Below, piece after piece: positions 36,001 through 51,483 of a stretch of DNA of 64,000 bases. The notes below the pieces were generated by a model. It was not told where the DNA came from. It was given only the letters and a program-made list of their open reading frames with translations, and did not search any database. The stretch lies in contig NW_019774214.1 in NCBI RefSeq assembly GCF_001039355.2, positions 358,214-422,213 on the forward strand. The letters run 5' to 3'. Every line of letters starts with the position of its first letter. Position 1 is the first letter of the stretch. The translations under genes and the position numbers were made by a program. The stretch comes from Lingula anatina. Taxonomy: Eukaryota; Brachiopoda; Lingulata; Lingulida; Lingulidae.

Positions 36001-39000
36001 CATATTTCCTCGTAATTATAGTATTGTGGTTCTCTTTGATCATCATTAGGGCCTACGCTAACCTTCCCCATCATATACCAAACTATGTGAGTGTGTACAG
36101 TGTAAATGTCAGTAATGTGGGGGTAACCTTCTCCACAGAGAGCCTGACATTCAGGCAGGGTCAGGACTACAGGTGGAGCTACTACCTTGTCTTTACTATG
36201 GTATTTGGGTGTTGAGAGAGAAAACAGCACCCTGGTCTAAATATACACCTCAGGACAGTGCTGGAAAGTGGTGGTTTTTCAGAAGCTTTGAATGATTTTG
36301 TTCATCCCTCGTGTGCAGTGTGAATTTGCAACTATTTACTTTTATTTTCTGATCTAAGGAAAAGGATTTTTAACTTTCGTTTTCTGTTAGTAGTAATCAA
36401 AATTTATTTTAGTAGTTTACTTAGAAACATTTAATAAGTAAATATACAAAACAACAGGTTGTGAGTGAAAGTTTTGATCATTTTTGGGACATAGTCTTTT
36501 AACCAGTCTGATACACATAATTCATAACCAAAGGCCTAACTAATTAATTAATTAATTAATTACTTCTGACAACAGGGCCAAATATAGTGTTGGGATGCTC
36601 ATGTTACAACTTGTTGGGGAGACTTGGAAAAGAAATCAATTTAACAGGTGTATTAAAAATACACACAATTTTCTGGGTTATCAATAAACACGCTGATTTT
36701 CAAGTTAAAAGTGACAACATGAAATGGAAATTGCATGACAACATGGTCTGAAAACCAAACATCATGGAAGGTGATTAAGCATGCACCACTGCACACCATC
36801 TGCAAATAAAAGCACGAAGACACGGAAAAAAGTTGTTTACTGATCACCGAAGTCTTTGATTTTTTTTATACAATCAACCAAAATAAACATAATTATCTTA
36901 GGGTTGGGCACAAAATAAATAACCAAAGTGATATATTTACTTAAACTTTCAATAACAATTCAAATCAAACATGAGAAAAAAATATGAATAAAAACGGAGG
37001 AGAAACATACACAGAAATCATGGTGATGAATAATACGGTTGTCCAAAAACTGATAATACGTAGAAATGTTGTGATGAATTCATTCTGGGCCATTCCATAG
37101 TAGTCTTGAAGAAGTATCATGGAATGGCCCTATAACAAATAATCTAAGATACCATACCTATCTTTGAATACACAGGCTTCATAGGTAGCCTGCTCCTGTG
37201 CATGTCTTAATACAAATTGGATAAAAATCACAATGAAAATATGATACAATCTTTGGTAAAATGTTAAATATTATGCAAAAAAACTATTTCTATAAACCAA
37301 ATTTAATCTCGTAGTCCATGGTACTTAAAATACATATCACCTACCAAAAGACCCATCTTGATTTTCTTTTTTATGAAATGGGCATGATAGCTGCTGCTGG
37401 GAAAGCTAGCTAAATATAAAGCTTAAGCATGCAAATTTGTTTTCTGGATAGAAAAACTTACCAGAATCTTACCAAATCTGTTGAACTTCAGATATTAAAT
37501 AGCAATATAATCCATACAAACAATTATCAGAATGTCTCTTTTTGTCAATGAAGTTCCTTAAAAATGATCATGCAGCTAGTGTAACTATTAAGTCTAAGGC
37601 TCCATTCACATTTATACCTTCCAAGCTGTCACATCTAACGCAATTTCACATCCAATGCAATGTCACATCCAACGCAATGACACATCCAACACAATGTCAC
37701 ATCCAATGCAATGTCACATCCAACACAATGTCACATCCAACAATGTCACACCTAACTCAATGCCATCTCTATATTGTTTCTGCAGAATTGTAGTATTCTC
37801 CAAGGAATCTTAATAATCTAATGCAAAATAATGCAAGCAATAAATCTGATAAACAAAGCTCATTTGAAGGGGCCCCTTCAATGTGTATTATGCTACTGCT
37901 TTTGTTAAGGATAGTCAAACGCCATACTTTGTCATTATAAAAAAGCCTGTTATCTGTGCCAACAGAGACAGTCTGCCAGGTCAGTGTCATACAAATTTGA
38001 CACTCCTTGTGACTGGTAAAAGGCATATGGTGCAATAGGCAAATGTGTTGGCTAGGTTGCAATCAGCTGACTATTCAGGTATTCAGCGGGGGATAGATTA
38101 TTACCTGAACCACTTAGCGAGCACTTTCAAAGCTCAGCAATGCCTGGGGTATCTTAATAGCAACTTTGGCTCAGGCCAGAAAGCTTGTATTTTGTGACAA
38201 ATATTTGCATTGATTGAAATGATTTGTACTACCAAATTACTGTAGTAAAGAAATCAGGTGAAAAATAACAGCAGCTACTTATTAATACCAATATGAAAGA
38301 GGTTATAGCACAGTGTCAACATCTGGTTAAAACATAAGATTCTGAAGCAGAGATAGCTCAATCACTGAAAAATAGAATCATAAACTACCAGAAGGTAACG
38401 CCAAACACACATATTAGTAGTTTTAATAACCCATAGCAGGATGCAAGGGAGGATAAAAATGTAACCAAAAAGGAAAACATCAAAAATATCAACTAAATGA
38501 CAATACTTGATGCCTTTTTTTTTAATTGATTATTCTACCAGAAGAAAAACTGGTCAAGTTCTCTCCTGGTTTTCACCAGTACTAGGCAAATAAAAATGCC
38601 AAGACCACTAAACATTTTCTTATATTTTCTCCCTCCTCCCCTCCCTCTCCCCCACCCCCACCCCACCCCACCCCCAGCAGACATAAACAAGCCATTGCAG
38701 TGGGCTGTTGCAGATGCAGGGAAATGTTGAACCTTGTAGAGAGGGTGTCTGTCAATCAAGATTGTAAAAAAGAAAAAGGTTAAGGAAGAACAATTGAATA
38801 AGAACTCTACTTACACAAGGGAGTAGGTATGCCCACTATCAGTGTGAGGACTGAAAGAAGCAACAAACCCCAAGTCATTAGCAAATTATATAATACACAA
38901 CAAAAACAAAATACAGAGACGCATTTCATTATTTCTTTTTTAATCCCACACGACTAATATTTGTTGCTAAACCAAAAGGGAAAAGCTGATGTAATATATA

Positions 39001-41315
39001 ATGTTTGTTTTTACTTCAACAAAGCAATTGTACACCTGTTAGAAATATAAACAGAATGAAGCCATACAATACACTGCTGTACACATATTTAGATATCACA
39101 CAATATGGAAAGTTTGGGTTTCTATTTTGGTTTCACTTTCACATCTTGAATGTAAGTGTAGGTGAAAATTCTCCCTATCCCCCTTTTTTTTCATTTTCCT
39201 GTCTCGGTCACCTTAGACCCCATTTCCAGAGATAAGATCGATCTACTTAAGATCGACCTAACTCCCTAGGGGTTCACGCTAAATAGCTGTCAGCCGAACG
39301 GGCACGAAAGTTAATTACCCCCTTCCAGTTTGTAGTAGGCGTGACGGACATTTAAGCCGGATTATCTGACAGTAATCTAGTGAGACTCCCCGCGGGGATA
39401 GATCGATCTAAAAGCTCTGTGAATACTCCCTTAGTCCCATACCAAAAAGGACCGTCCCCCCCCCCCAAGCCTTCACCATACACATGCATGATATTTAGTA
39501 CTACTCATGCATAAATAATGATGAAAATTAAAGAAGGACAGATACAAATGTTAGTAGGATTAGTATTAAATGTCAGGACGGCACCTGGGGGTTTTCTTTA
39601 CTTCATTCTAGAACATTTTCTCCACATCTGCATTCTGTTTTGCCTTTTACCTTCACAGATATTTGCAATTGTATCAATAATTCACTACCGAGTCATCAGA
39701 ATATAATTTCAGTAACTTGGTCTCATCATTCAAGGAAGAGAAATGTTCTGGACTCGTACTACGTACTAGAAGTACTAAATGATTTAATAGCTCAAGTAGA
39801 TTTCTTTGCAAGATTGCTTGACTATGTTGTAGCTGTAACAGTTCCAGTATTTGCACAACTGGTTTTAGATACACACACACACAAACACACACAGCCAATT
39901 AATTAACTTAATAACATAGTAGAAAGTGTACTTGTTGAAAACTTGTGAAAGGAGTAACACCCCCTGTGGCGTAATGACATGTTAGAGCCTGTCAAAGTTG
40001 ACCCCTCTCTGCTAAAGTGAATGACACGCTGTGAAACTAAGGGACCATTCTCAGACCTAGATCGATCTAGCAGGATCGACCCACCTCTGAGGAGATTCTC
40101 AATAAATTGCATTAGACTTAAACGGCTTAGATGTCTGGCATTCCTACTGAAGCTGCTAAACAATAGTTTTTTACCCCTTACAGTGTCAGTAGGCATGCCA
40201 GACATCAGAGCCACTTAAGTTGAATGCAATTTAGCAAGAAACCCCTCGGGGATGGGCCGATCCTGCTAGATCAACCTAGGTATGGGAATGGAGTCATAGA
40301 AACAATGACTAAAACAGATCACACAAAAGATAGACACGAGTTTTCACTTCGGCCAGATACTATTTTCAGTATCAATAAAGCACACTTTGCTTTTTATTAA
40401 TAATAAAATATACATCTGTCCCACCTGTAAAAATTTCCTATTGACTCAGAGATTCTATCAATAACAATTCTTACGCTTTCACTGTGTACTTTTTGTTGGA
40501 AACTAGACGGTTTATTAATAATTTCTACATGAGATAGTTGGTATTTTTCTGGTCTCCAGTCTGGCTAGGAATTCCCCTCCAGCTATGTGTACAATGTGAT
40601 GTGTGCATGACCTTGCATTTTCTCTGTGATTACAAGCATGGTGTAAATAAACACTATAGCTTCCGCAGCACAGAAAGATAAATAGTGGAAATTCATATTG
40701 CTTTCTCTCTTTTTCTTTCTCTCTCTCTCTTTCTTTTTTCAGTGGCTCGCCCACATAAAGATTTACCTCAACAGTTAACGGATGAGTCACAAAAAATAAG
40801 ATGGCTTTTTTTTAAGTTAATAACTTGCACATTTAACTGCAAGAATAATGTTCTATTCACCTTCATAGATTCTCACTTTCAGAAGGTAGCAAGACTGAAC
40901 CAGGGCTCCGCAAGATCTCTGAACAGCCATTTGTAGATCTGGAAAACTACTTGCTCCTGTCCAAAATCACCTTTAAAACTATGTGTGTGTGTGTGTGTGT
41001 GAGGGGGTATGTGTGTGTGTGTGTGGGGGGGTGGGGGGGGGGGGGGGGGAAGGCTAAGGATGCCAGGCGATAAGTACTAGTAATCTACATAAATTACTTG
41101 CATTTGCAGGCAACTTTGACTTAGTAAGTAAATTCTCTATGACAGGAGTGGCTTCAGAGATCATTTCCCCGGGCAAGTAATGATAACATCAGTGGCAAAC
41201 AGTCTATTTTATCTCAGGTGTCATCTCCTTGTGAACAGTAAACAACCACTGGGAGAGCTGCTTATAGTTTTTGATTAATCCAAAAAGTATGTGTATCCAT
41301 TACCTATGGTTATTC

Positions 41316-41399
<84 letters not shown>

Positions 41400-44300
41400 G
41401 AAGTAATTTTTGCATGCAGCAGGCTTTTTGTATCTTTGTATGTCTGCATATCTTTCATAATGATCTTTTTTCAAGTGATGCCTGCCATATATATGTATGT
41501 GTTATTTCTATTATTGCCACTCCTCAGTATTTCACCATCTAAACACACCTGGGTATTCTGACATTCAATAAGCAAGGTCTTGTCTTTTGTGAACTCCTGG
41601 ACCCTATCCACTTCTATCTCTTTTCACTTCAACTCGCTGTGTCTATTCTTAACTTAAACAAAACATTTAGTTATTTTTTACAGACCCTTTGAAGGCAGAC
41701 TTCCTTCAACCAGGTGCTTCCCTACCACTGGTACCGAGTACCTGTGCTTTAATGGGTAAACAACTGCCTCTTAAGAGACCACTTCTCTGAGCAGGTGCCT
41801 GTTTTTGCAGATAACATTTAAAATGTTTACAAAAACAAAATGCAACAGAAGCAATGTTTGGGTGGTAAAGGCATATATCCTAGGGTGTAACTTTCATGTG
41901 TTTTTTTTTATCTGATCACACCTCCAACTTTCACACCCGTGATCTTTTTTTTTTTTGATAAAAGTAGTGTGCATCACTACACCAGGGGAGATCTGACATA
42001 GATAAGGATCACTGCGAATATAAAACCAGTGGCAGGTAAGTTGCCACATGTTAACACACCCTGGTAGACTAAATAGAACACTTTGAAGTCAACCACTACA
42101 AGGTGATATTTTTAATCTTAGCACCTGGAGCAAAAAAAAACATAATTATTACATTAGAATCCAACCACAGCATGAAGTTTTTATCTCAACATCTGAACGT
42201 GTTAAAATAATAAATAAATAGCCTAAAATAAAGTGTTTTCCAAACTGTACATATTAGGCACCGACTCCGAGATGGTTGGTACTTCTGTTGTGGAATGATA
42301 CAAATCTCTTACCCTGCAAGGGGCTACACAGTTTTTTTTATATTGCACAGTTTTATATTTATTGCACTGAGATAAAATGTTTTCTTTTTTTATGGAGAGT
42401 AACTATATATAAAGCAATATGACATTCCAGACAGCTGATGCAGAATGTTTCATTTTCAGTTTCGTGTTGATATATGAAAAAATGAGACCTATTTAAACTT
42501 TGTGAGATATTCCAAAATGACAGAGAACAATGAAGTAAATCTTTTGAAAGTGGGTGTTTGATATTTTTGAAAACGAAAGTTTACTCATTATCTCAAGATG
42601 GTGAGTCAGGGCCTGAGTCCTAACTTTAGAAAACAATACCAGTGTTTTATTTTACAAACTCCATGAAGTGTGACAGCAAGGTGTAAAGAAAACTTCCGCG
42701 TGACATGTCAAAAACCCAAGCTTTGTCTTCAGGGTGTGAAGTTACTGCACTGCAGGCAAGAAAATGACTGCCGCGTTAGGAACATTGATTGTTCTTTGTT
42801 CCTCCTTTATTAAGAGACTTTATTACCAGCTGTCTTATTACAAATGTTCTGTTATATCACTCACTGTTCTCTGCTTATTGATTGGATCCATGTCCATATT
42901 AATAAAGCATGGATTTAAAGGTATGGCAGATGTCATGCTTAGGTTTACTGTCCCGTTTTCTCTCAGACAAATACGCCATTGCATAGGGAACAATTAAAGG
43001 TCCTCGCTTCATAATGAAATCTAGAAACTTTCAGCTCTGATTTCTTTTTGCTACTCGCTAGGCAAACAGTCACTTCGTTTACTTCATAGATCTGTTTTTC
43101 CTAAAACACACAGTCTCGTCAATATGCCATTCTTAGAAAAAATAAAAATAGACAGGCTCTCTTTTTATCTGAAGAAATATCAATAAATTCAGAGCCAATA
43201 TTTAAGATCTTTTTAAAAAATTCTAGAAAGCTAACAAAGTTAAACAATACAGAAACTTTTGTGGTAAATATTTTTTCCTGACAAACTGTGATCTTTTAAT
43301 GAATATTTCATTTCAATCGTTCTTTTTTCTTCTTCTTTTTTCATCCTATCGCAAATCTGAGGAAATAAAGTTTACATTACCAGGAAAAACATACTAAAGA
43401 CATTAAAAATTGACAGATCCTCTACCAAACACTACCTTCAGTTAGAGTGACCCTGATACAACTTAAACAGAAAGTTTTTTTGCCTTTTTTTTTTGCAAAA
43501 ATAAAATCAAACAACTATCCACCAAGTTAGCCTCCTATCTTAAAATAATACTTCACACATTCTATAGTAATTTTAATCTGATATTAACCATCTTACAAGT
43601 TGCTAAATACCCCGTGTAGTGAATACTGAAGGTAAAACACGCACATACACACGCACACAATGTACAGACAAAATAATTAACAGAGACTGACGCACATGTA
43701 CAGCAACATTCACACCCTGAACATATCATATACTAGTGCTAGTTTGATATATATACTACAACACAAGCCACAACTCACCAATATTTTAATTACTCAATCT
43801 TTACAATGGGCAAAAAATTTCAAACATTCAGATACATAATTTTAAGATCACAAACATTTTTTTTGCTTTATTTTTAAATTTTGTTCCTACCACTCAACAG
43901 AAATGTTCTAATTTAATATTTTATTACTTCAAAAACAAAGTATCTGTGAAATTCACAATTTTCCCCAATTGAAAAGATCGCGTAATTACCATACTCTACC
44001 AGGTGTCTTAACTCAATACACTGTGACAACTCTTATATACAGCTCAGACTTACCTAACATTGGAACGGCTGGTCTCTGAAACATGAAACAAAATAAATTA
44101 ATAATAAATTAATAGACAGCATTGTTCTCACGTAGAATTATGACACAAAACAGACTATTAAAATTAAGTAGGCAGTAAAGCTGGCAAATATACAGACATC
44201 ATCTAACGTCAGTTACCACATACGATTATCATATAAAATATAAAGTTTTTGTTTGGAAAAGTCAATAGTTTTTATCTTTTGTATAATATCTTCCTATTTT

Positions 44301-47300
44301 CAAAGGCCTTCTAGCATGACTTCAAGATGAATGATTTCTTTAAGCACATAAGTTACTATTTATATAAAAATTTTTGGAAAAAAAAAATCCAATGGTAAAT
44401 GACTCCTACTGTGATGCACTCATACACTTCCTAAAACAGTACAATACACTTTTTATTTTCTCTGGGAAATTCCCCATTAAAGATAAAATGCTTCTTTGAA
44501 GTGAAAGTGCCATTGTGTCAATTTATACCATTACAAGGACCTTAACCATTACAGTCAACAGGGACAAAGAAAAATTGCTATAATTCTGCCTGGAAGCTAG
44601 AAAGTAGGGACAATAGGTGCTAGTAACCTAAAACTTAAGTCACTAAATGACTCAATGCACTTGATAGGCATTTATTAAGTGTTACATCACACACAAAATA
44701 CTGTTTTGAGAAATTTACTGGGACATATCCCACCTGGAATCACATTAACATAAATGGTGTGTTTGATGAAAATCCATACCAGGAATCGAATTATCATGCA
44801 TCACTTCATTTCTCATTCATCATTTATCTCGGGGACAAACTTTAATTTGCTAATGTGTCTGTGACTTGGGATGATCAGTGGACTGATCATGTTTCACTCT
44901 TTGTGATGAACTGCCCCAGGATATCAACAATGTTAGGGACTTTAGTCTGACACAAACTAGGTCTACAACTTAATGAATTACAAGAGTTTTAAAAGGCTGT
45001 TTAAATCCCAGAAGCTTGGAGTGACAAAAATTGAAATGGAATATCATTTCATCTCAGTTTTGGAAGGAATATTCTTTGCATTTTCACTTTGGTTGGATTT
45101 TTCTCCCCAATTTTGACAGGAATACTTATTTCATTATTCCAAAGGGATGTGTCATATTTTAGTTAGTACATAAGGCATCCAAGCTCTCTATACTTAAGAA
45201 TCAAATAGGACAGCTGTATGTATAAACAATGAATAAGAAGACAAAGTTTCTTTAAAAGATGTTGATTAAAGTAAAATACGACAAGTAATTAGCTACAAAT
45301 GGACCAAAGATAAAAAAGTTTAACAGAGCACTGTCTGGGTGTACACAAGCTTTATTTTGGTATACATTAAAAACAGTTACTAGTAATATTTTACTGAGAA
45401 ATTTTCAAAAATAAGAAAAAAAATTCAGTTTGATATAATAATTGTTTCCATGATTAAAATAAATCTCCGTGAACATCCTAACCAGATTTAAATATANACA
45501 ATGGGCAAAAAATTTCAAACATTCAGATACATAATTTTAAGATCACAAACTTTTTTTTTGCTTTATTTTTAAATTTTGTTCCTACCACTCAACAGAAATG
45601 TTCTAATTTAATATTTTATTACTTCAAAAACAAAGTATCTGTGAAATTCACAATTTTCCCCAATTGAAAAGATCGCGTAATTACCATACTCTACCAGGTG
45701 TCTTAACTCAATACACTGTGACAACTCTTATATACAGCTCAGACTTACCTAACATTGGAACGGCTGGTCTCTGAAACATGAAACAAAATAAATTAATAAT
45801 AAATTAATAGACAGCATTGTTCTCACGTAGAATTATGACACAAAACAGACTATTAAAATTAAGTAGGCAGTAAAGCTGGCAAATATACAGACATCATCTG
45901 ACGTCAGTTACCACATACGATTATCATATAAAATATAAAGTTTTTGTTTGGAAAAGTCAATAGTTTTTATCTTTTGTATAATATCTTCCTATTTTCAAAG
46001 GCCTTCTAGCATGACTTCAAGATGAATGATTTCTTTAAGCACATAAGTTACTATTTATATAAAAATTTTTGGAAAAAAAAAAATCCAATGGTAAATGACT
46101 CCTACTGTGATGCACTCATACACTTCCTAAAACAGTACAATACACTTTTTATTTTCTCTGGGAAATTCCCCATTAAAGATAAAATGCTTCTTTGAAGTGA
46201 AAGTGCCATTGTGTCAATTTATACCATTACAAGGACCTTAACCATTACAGTCAACAGGGACAAAGAAAAATTGCTATAATTCTGCCTGGAAGCTAGAAAG
46301 TAGGGACAATAGGTGCTAGTAACCTAAAACTTAAGTCACTAAATGACTCAATGCACTTGATAGGCATTTATTAAGTGTTACATCACACACAAAATACTGT
46401 TTTGAGAAATTTACTGGGACATATCCCACCTGGAATCACATTAACATAAATGGTGTGTTTGATGAAAATCCATACCAGGAATCGAATTATCATGCATCAC
46501 TTCATTTCTCATTCATCATTTATCTCGGGGACAAACTTTAATTTGCTAATGTGTCTGTGACTTGGGATGATCAGTGGACTGATCATGTTTCACTCTTTGT
46601 GATGAACTGCCCCAGGATATCAACAATGTTAGGGACTTTAGTCTGACACAAACTAGGTCTACAACTTAATGAATTACAAGAGTTTTAAAAGGCTGTTTAA
46701 ATCCCAGAAGCTTGGAGTGACAAAAATTGAAATGGAATATCATTTCATCTCAGTTTTGGAAGGAATATTCTTTGCATTTTCACTTTGGTTGGATTTTTCT
46801 CCCCAATTTTGACAGGAATACTTATTTCATTATTCCAAAGGGATGTGTCATATTTTAGTTAGTACATAAGGCATCCAAGCTCTCTATACTTAAGAATCAA
46901 ATAGGACAGCTGTATGTATAAACAATGAATAAGAAGACAAAGTTTCTTTAAAAGATGTTGATTAAAGTAAAATACGACAAGTAATTAGCTACAAATGGAC
47001 CAAAGATAAAAAAGTTTAACAGAGCACTGTCTGGGTGTACACAAGCTTTATTTTGGTATACATTAAAAACAGTTACTAGTAATATTTTACTGAGAAATTT
47101 TCAAAAATAAGAAAAAAAATTCAGTTTGATATAATAATTGTTTCCATGATTAAAATAAATCTCCGTGAACATCCTAACCAGATTTAAATATACATATATT
47201 TTGAAATTAAAAAAATTAGCGTACCAATAAAAAATGTTTTTTTACCTTTTTCTTCATCCCTTGTTTTGTGTTTCTTCTTGACACAGTAAGTGTAGGTGAC

Positions 47301-49100
47301 ACAAGCCAAGACAATAATCACAATGGCCCCCAGGATGGCCCCTATTATCCCCCCTATGGCCTCTCCAGATAGACCCCCCACTGTGGATCTAGTAGTTGGT
47401 GCTGAAATGAAGAAAAAATTGTGGGTAATCAAGTCAACAAAAGCAGCATTTCAAATACAAAGAAAAAAACTTTTGTAAACAAAATCCAGGTGTGTTGATT
47501 TTAAAAAAAGTGACTCCCTTTCATATCAAAAAAGGAACTCAGCAGTAAAGTGTCAGAAGTGGTAAAATTATTTCTACTTACATGACAGTGTAATTCTCAA
47601 GACCTTGCTTGGTGGATCATTCAACTGGTTCAAAATGTTACTGGCCTGACACTCATAGTATCCAGGCTTCTGAATGTTATTCAGGTTAAGAACAGACGAG
47701 TTATCACGATTTCCGCTTCGTGCTTCTCTGGTGTTGGATAGCTCTTCTCGATAAAACCACTTGAAGTTAGGTTGAGGGTCACCAGTGGCTGAGCAAATGA
47801 GAGTGATGGCTGAACCTTTGACAAACTCCACACTGCCCATTGCTGAGTCTATGATGGGGAGGGCACCTGTGGTGGTATAGGTGATCTCAGGGTTGCTGGC
47901 AGCAGCTGAAATATTGTCATGTTATTGTATCACAGTGTACAAGATTTTTGTCTAAAGTGAGGCATATCTGGACTTTGGCCAGGACATAAATTTTTGCCGA
48001 TTTTTAAAAAGCTTTGGTAGAACTATCCACTATTAACTGGCACAATCATTATGATAAATAAATGGTCGGGACAATCAAAATCACCATCAAGCTGGTGTGG
48101 TACATACATACATACATATCAAAACTTAACTCCTTCCAGGGTTGAATTTATTTTAGCCAAATTACTGGATAATGTCAGTAAAATCAAAAGTCAAAACTTA
48201 TTCAATGCTAAATTTCCTGAAGGAGGTACCATTTTCCCCATTTTCTTTCTGAATCATTGTAAACCAATTAGAATTTTAATTTAAAGCTTTTCACTAGAAT
48301 TATGTTAGCATGAGTACAGTACTGCAGCAAAATTCTTTCCTTGATGTACTTAACTGATTTCTGTTGATTTTTACTTACTCAGTGACACACTGGCCGACTT
48401 CTGTCCAATCATACATGTAAACTGTGCACCATCATCAGAGGCCGAGACATCTACTCTTAGCTCACTCTGTCCATTATATGTGCAACCATCACCATTCAGG
48501 ACAGGGTCACTTGACTGAGCCTCTGAGGTCCTATTTTGTTGCTGACCGTTCAGAGTCCGGTACCATGTGATCCCCTTGGCTGGACGTCCAAGCTGACCAG
48601 AACACATGAACTTTGTTGACCCCTGGTCATTTAATTGCTGGGTGGTCAAGACAGGGTTTTCACTGGGCTCCACTGGAATATAAACACATATCTGCTTACA
48701 CTAGCTATAGTACATTGTAATTGAATGTATGAAAAAATAACAATCAAAACCAAGAATATTGTACACAAACCATACAGACATCTGCAAAAGCTGCATTAAA
48801 ATACAATAATTGAAATTTTTGTGAATTACTGTTGTCTAAAGGTAAAAGCAGACATATATTTTTGTGTAATTTCTAAAAACTTGATTAATTCAGAAAAAAA
48901 ATTGAATTTTGATTTTTCTCCACAAGATATTCAGTATATATTCATGTTGATCTTTATTTTCTCATGACAAAGCACAAATTTAAAATAATCCTCAATCCTC
49001 CCAGTTCAATTCAATTAGAAAGAAGTTAATATTATAATTTAATGAAAACAAAAAAGATCCAACATTCAATTTTAACACACACGCTGGATGCTGCACCCCC

Positions 49101-49174
<74 letters not shown>

Positions 49175-51415
49175 GCAAATACACACACACACACGCACTT
49201 GTAGGTTTACTAGTACGCCTGTATCTGTTCACCTTGTATGACACTTAGATATCTAGTTACCTGGAATACAGGTGTGCTCCCCAGGGGGTTATCTCAGACC
49301 AAGAATAATATTTATTATACACTTCATCAGCTCCCTAAATATGGCACTTCTTACATGTCTTAACCAAAAATCTGATTAGAATATATCTGAAGTTACAGTT
49401 GATGCCAAAATTTTTAGGATCTTTTCCCTGATCGTAAACTAGGAAAGTGAAACAACTGAAGTTTGTTCCTGCTTCCTGGTGTTGTGTGTCACAACTAATG
49501 TTTTATATCTGGTTGTATGATTACTACCCACATGTATATGATATCCACTACCTCTGTAGCTAGGGTTAAGACTATAGCTAGTATGTCAAACTTCTAGTTT
49601 ATTTGGCTAAAAAACGTACAGGAAGGCTAATCAAAAATGTCTGAAAAATCTATCAATGTTCTAACTCAATTTTTAATCTTAAAAGTTACTTGGATATAAA
49701 TAAAGTTACGTGGAAACACTAGCAATAATGCAACCAATGAAACATTCTTGTATTAAGCATGTTATGGCACTATTGTACAGCAAGAGGTTGATATCTACAT
49801 TTTTCCACTCACTTTGGCATGGAGTTTTTGACCAAATGCTCTGAAAATTCTTTGACTTTTTTTAAAAATAAAACTGTAAAATTTTCATCTGTCTTTGCAC
49901 TGATTTAAGTACTAGTAAAAGCATAATTTGATTCAAAGCATCTCTGTAGTCAGTACTTGACTAAAAAATCTTTCAGTGCATTCAGTGACAGTCTGTAATT
50001 TTATATAATTTACCAATATTTTATGAACGTAGCAGTTATATAGCCAACATTATTCATACACCTCGTATTGAAACAGTTGAAAAACAAAATTAATCCAAAT
50101 ATAAAGTGTTTTGTTTCATGCTGAGTCACTTGCCTTTTCAAAATTAACTGGAAAGGCCAAAGTTATGCTGATAATGCAGGTAGATTTTTAATAAGACAAA
50201 CTGAAAATGTGAAAATGTCTGTTGTTTTTAATGTTTAGCATATATCCTGCTTAGTAACTTACTATGGTAGTACAAGTATCTTCTTGAGTGAAAGGAAATT
50301 ATTAATAATTTTTTTATTCATTTATTATTTTCCAGGAAAAAAATTTGCAACCAAAAGTTCTTGGAACTGTGCAACTGAGTGCATATTGATCAGATCAGTG
50401 AAAACAAATGAATGTCATAATCAGACAAATGGTATTGCTTCAGATCAGGTGAGACATGTTTGCTTTTATAACTCTATCAATACAGCATTTGATCATAGCC
50501 TCACATCCATCACTGTCCTTCTCACTGACACACAGACCATGGCGTTTAGAACACTATTACTAGTACACCGCCTTAGTGGGGTACTAGTAGGTATAATATT
50601 TATATTTATAAATAAATAAATAATGTACAGTAATGTGTAATTTTTCACTCAACATGATGTTACATCCACAGACAGGGGTTGTCCCAGGATTTGGGGTAAA
50701 GGGAGTCTAAAATGTAAATCTGTAATTTGGTCATTGATTTACAGGGAACTCACCCAACCCAAGCAAGCCCAACCAAATGACCCATCATTTACCAAAAAAT
50801 TTTGCAAGCTGTCCAGTCGTCTTTGGAAAAGTAGGCCATCTGACAGCTGGAAGACTTGTCCACAGACAAATACTGTATGCACTATAGGGTTGTTTCAAAA
50901 CCCATTTCTGCAATATAGGCCTATACCAAAATATTTTCAGAAAAAAAAAGAAAGAAAGAAAGAAAGAAGGAAATGATATATAAATAAAAAAATCATGATT
51001 AATTACCTTTTATCATTAGCTGTTTTGAATAGGTCTCCTCTGGTGCTCCTATCACATCCACTTCACACGTATACTCTCCCTCATCTCCTGGACATTGTGT
51101 CTGCTGGATATTTAGTGTGGTAGTTTTGGTACTTGCCGACAATGTCCCAGATAGTCTGGCCTTATCAGGGCCAAAGCTAAACTGTTGACCATTTGAATAT
51201 TGTTTAAGGATATTTTCATCTCCCTTAAACCAGCTTGCAGCATTTAATGTTCCTGATGCTGTATATGTACACTGTAATGTTGTTGTTTCTCCAGGTACAC
51301 CAAATACTGTAGTCTGTGATACAGCTCCAGAAACTAGAACTACAGAAGGTATATAATCATAAATGAAATATTACAGTGTTATTCTAGACATGGGATCTTT
51401 AAAATATGCTATTTA

Positions 51416-51483
<68 letters not shown>

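Larger units (their letters stand above)
35534..38814 (-). other. Gene B intron 7, no other gene seen
   Basis: Contains a 44-base hairpin at 37,087-37,130, a (TTAA)n run near 36,540 and a 17-bp minisatellite at 37,627-37,763. Nothing here codes for a recognisable protein. Confidence 0.5.
38851..45748 (-). other. Gene B intron 6 (large), no other gene seen
   Basis: Repeat-rich: two foldback elements, GT/G and CT/CA microsatellites, and the left half of the 1.69-kb duplication with its spare copy of the 22-base exon. I found no further exon with matching phase and no kinase motifs on either strand. Confidence 0.5.

Noticed and set aside
37627-37763. CRISPR-like array of short repeats
   Set aside because: Units are contiguous and imperfect without unique spacers, in an animal intron: a minisatellite.
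39640-39906. 88-codon plus-strand frame
   Set aside because: Lies inside a gene B intron and ends in a CA microsatellite (His/Thr repeats); no family resemblance.
41315-41399. Ser/Leu-rich coding region
   Set aside because: A (CT)n-(CA)n microsatellite read in frame.
50284-50619. 111-codon plus-strand frame in gene B intron 2 and its counterpart at 58,995-59,300
   Set aside because: The two copies lie in homologous intron DNA but their frames do not keep a common protein; opposite to the transcribed strand.
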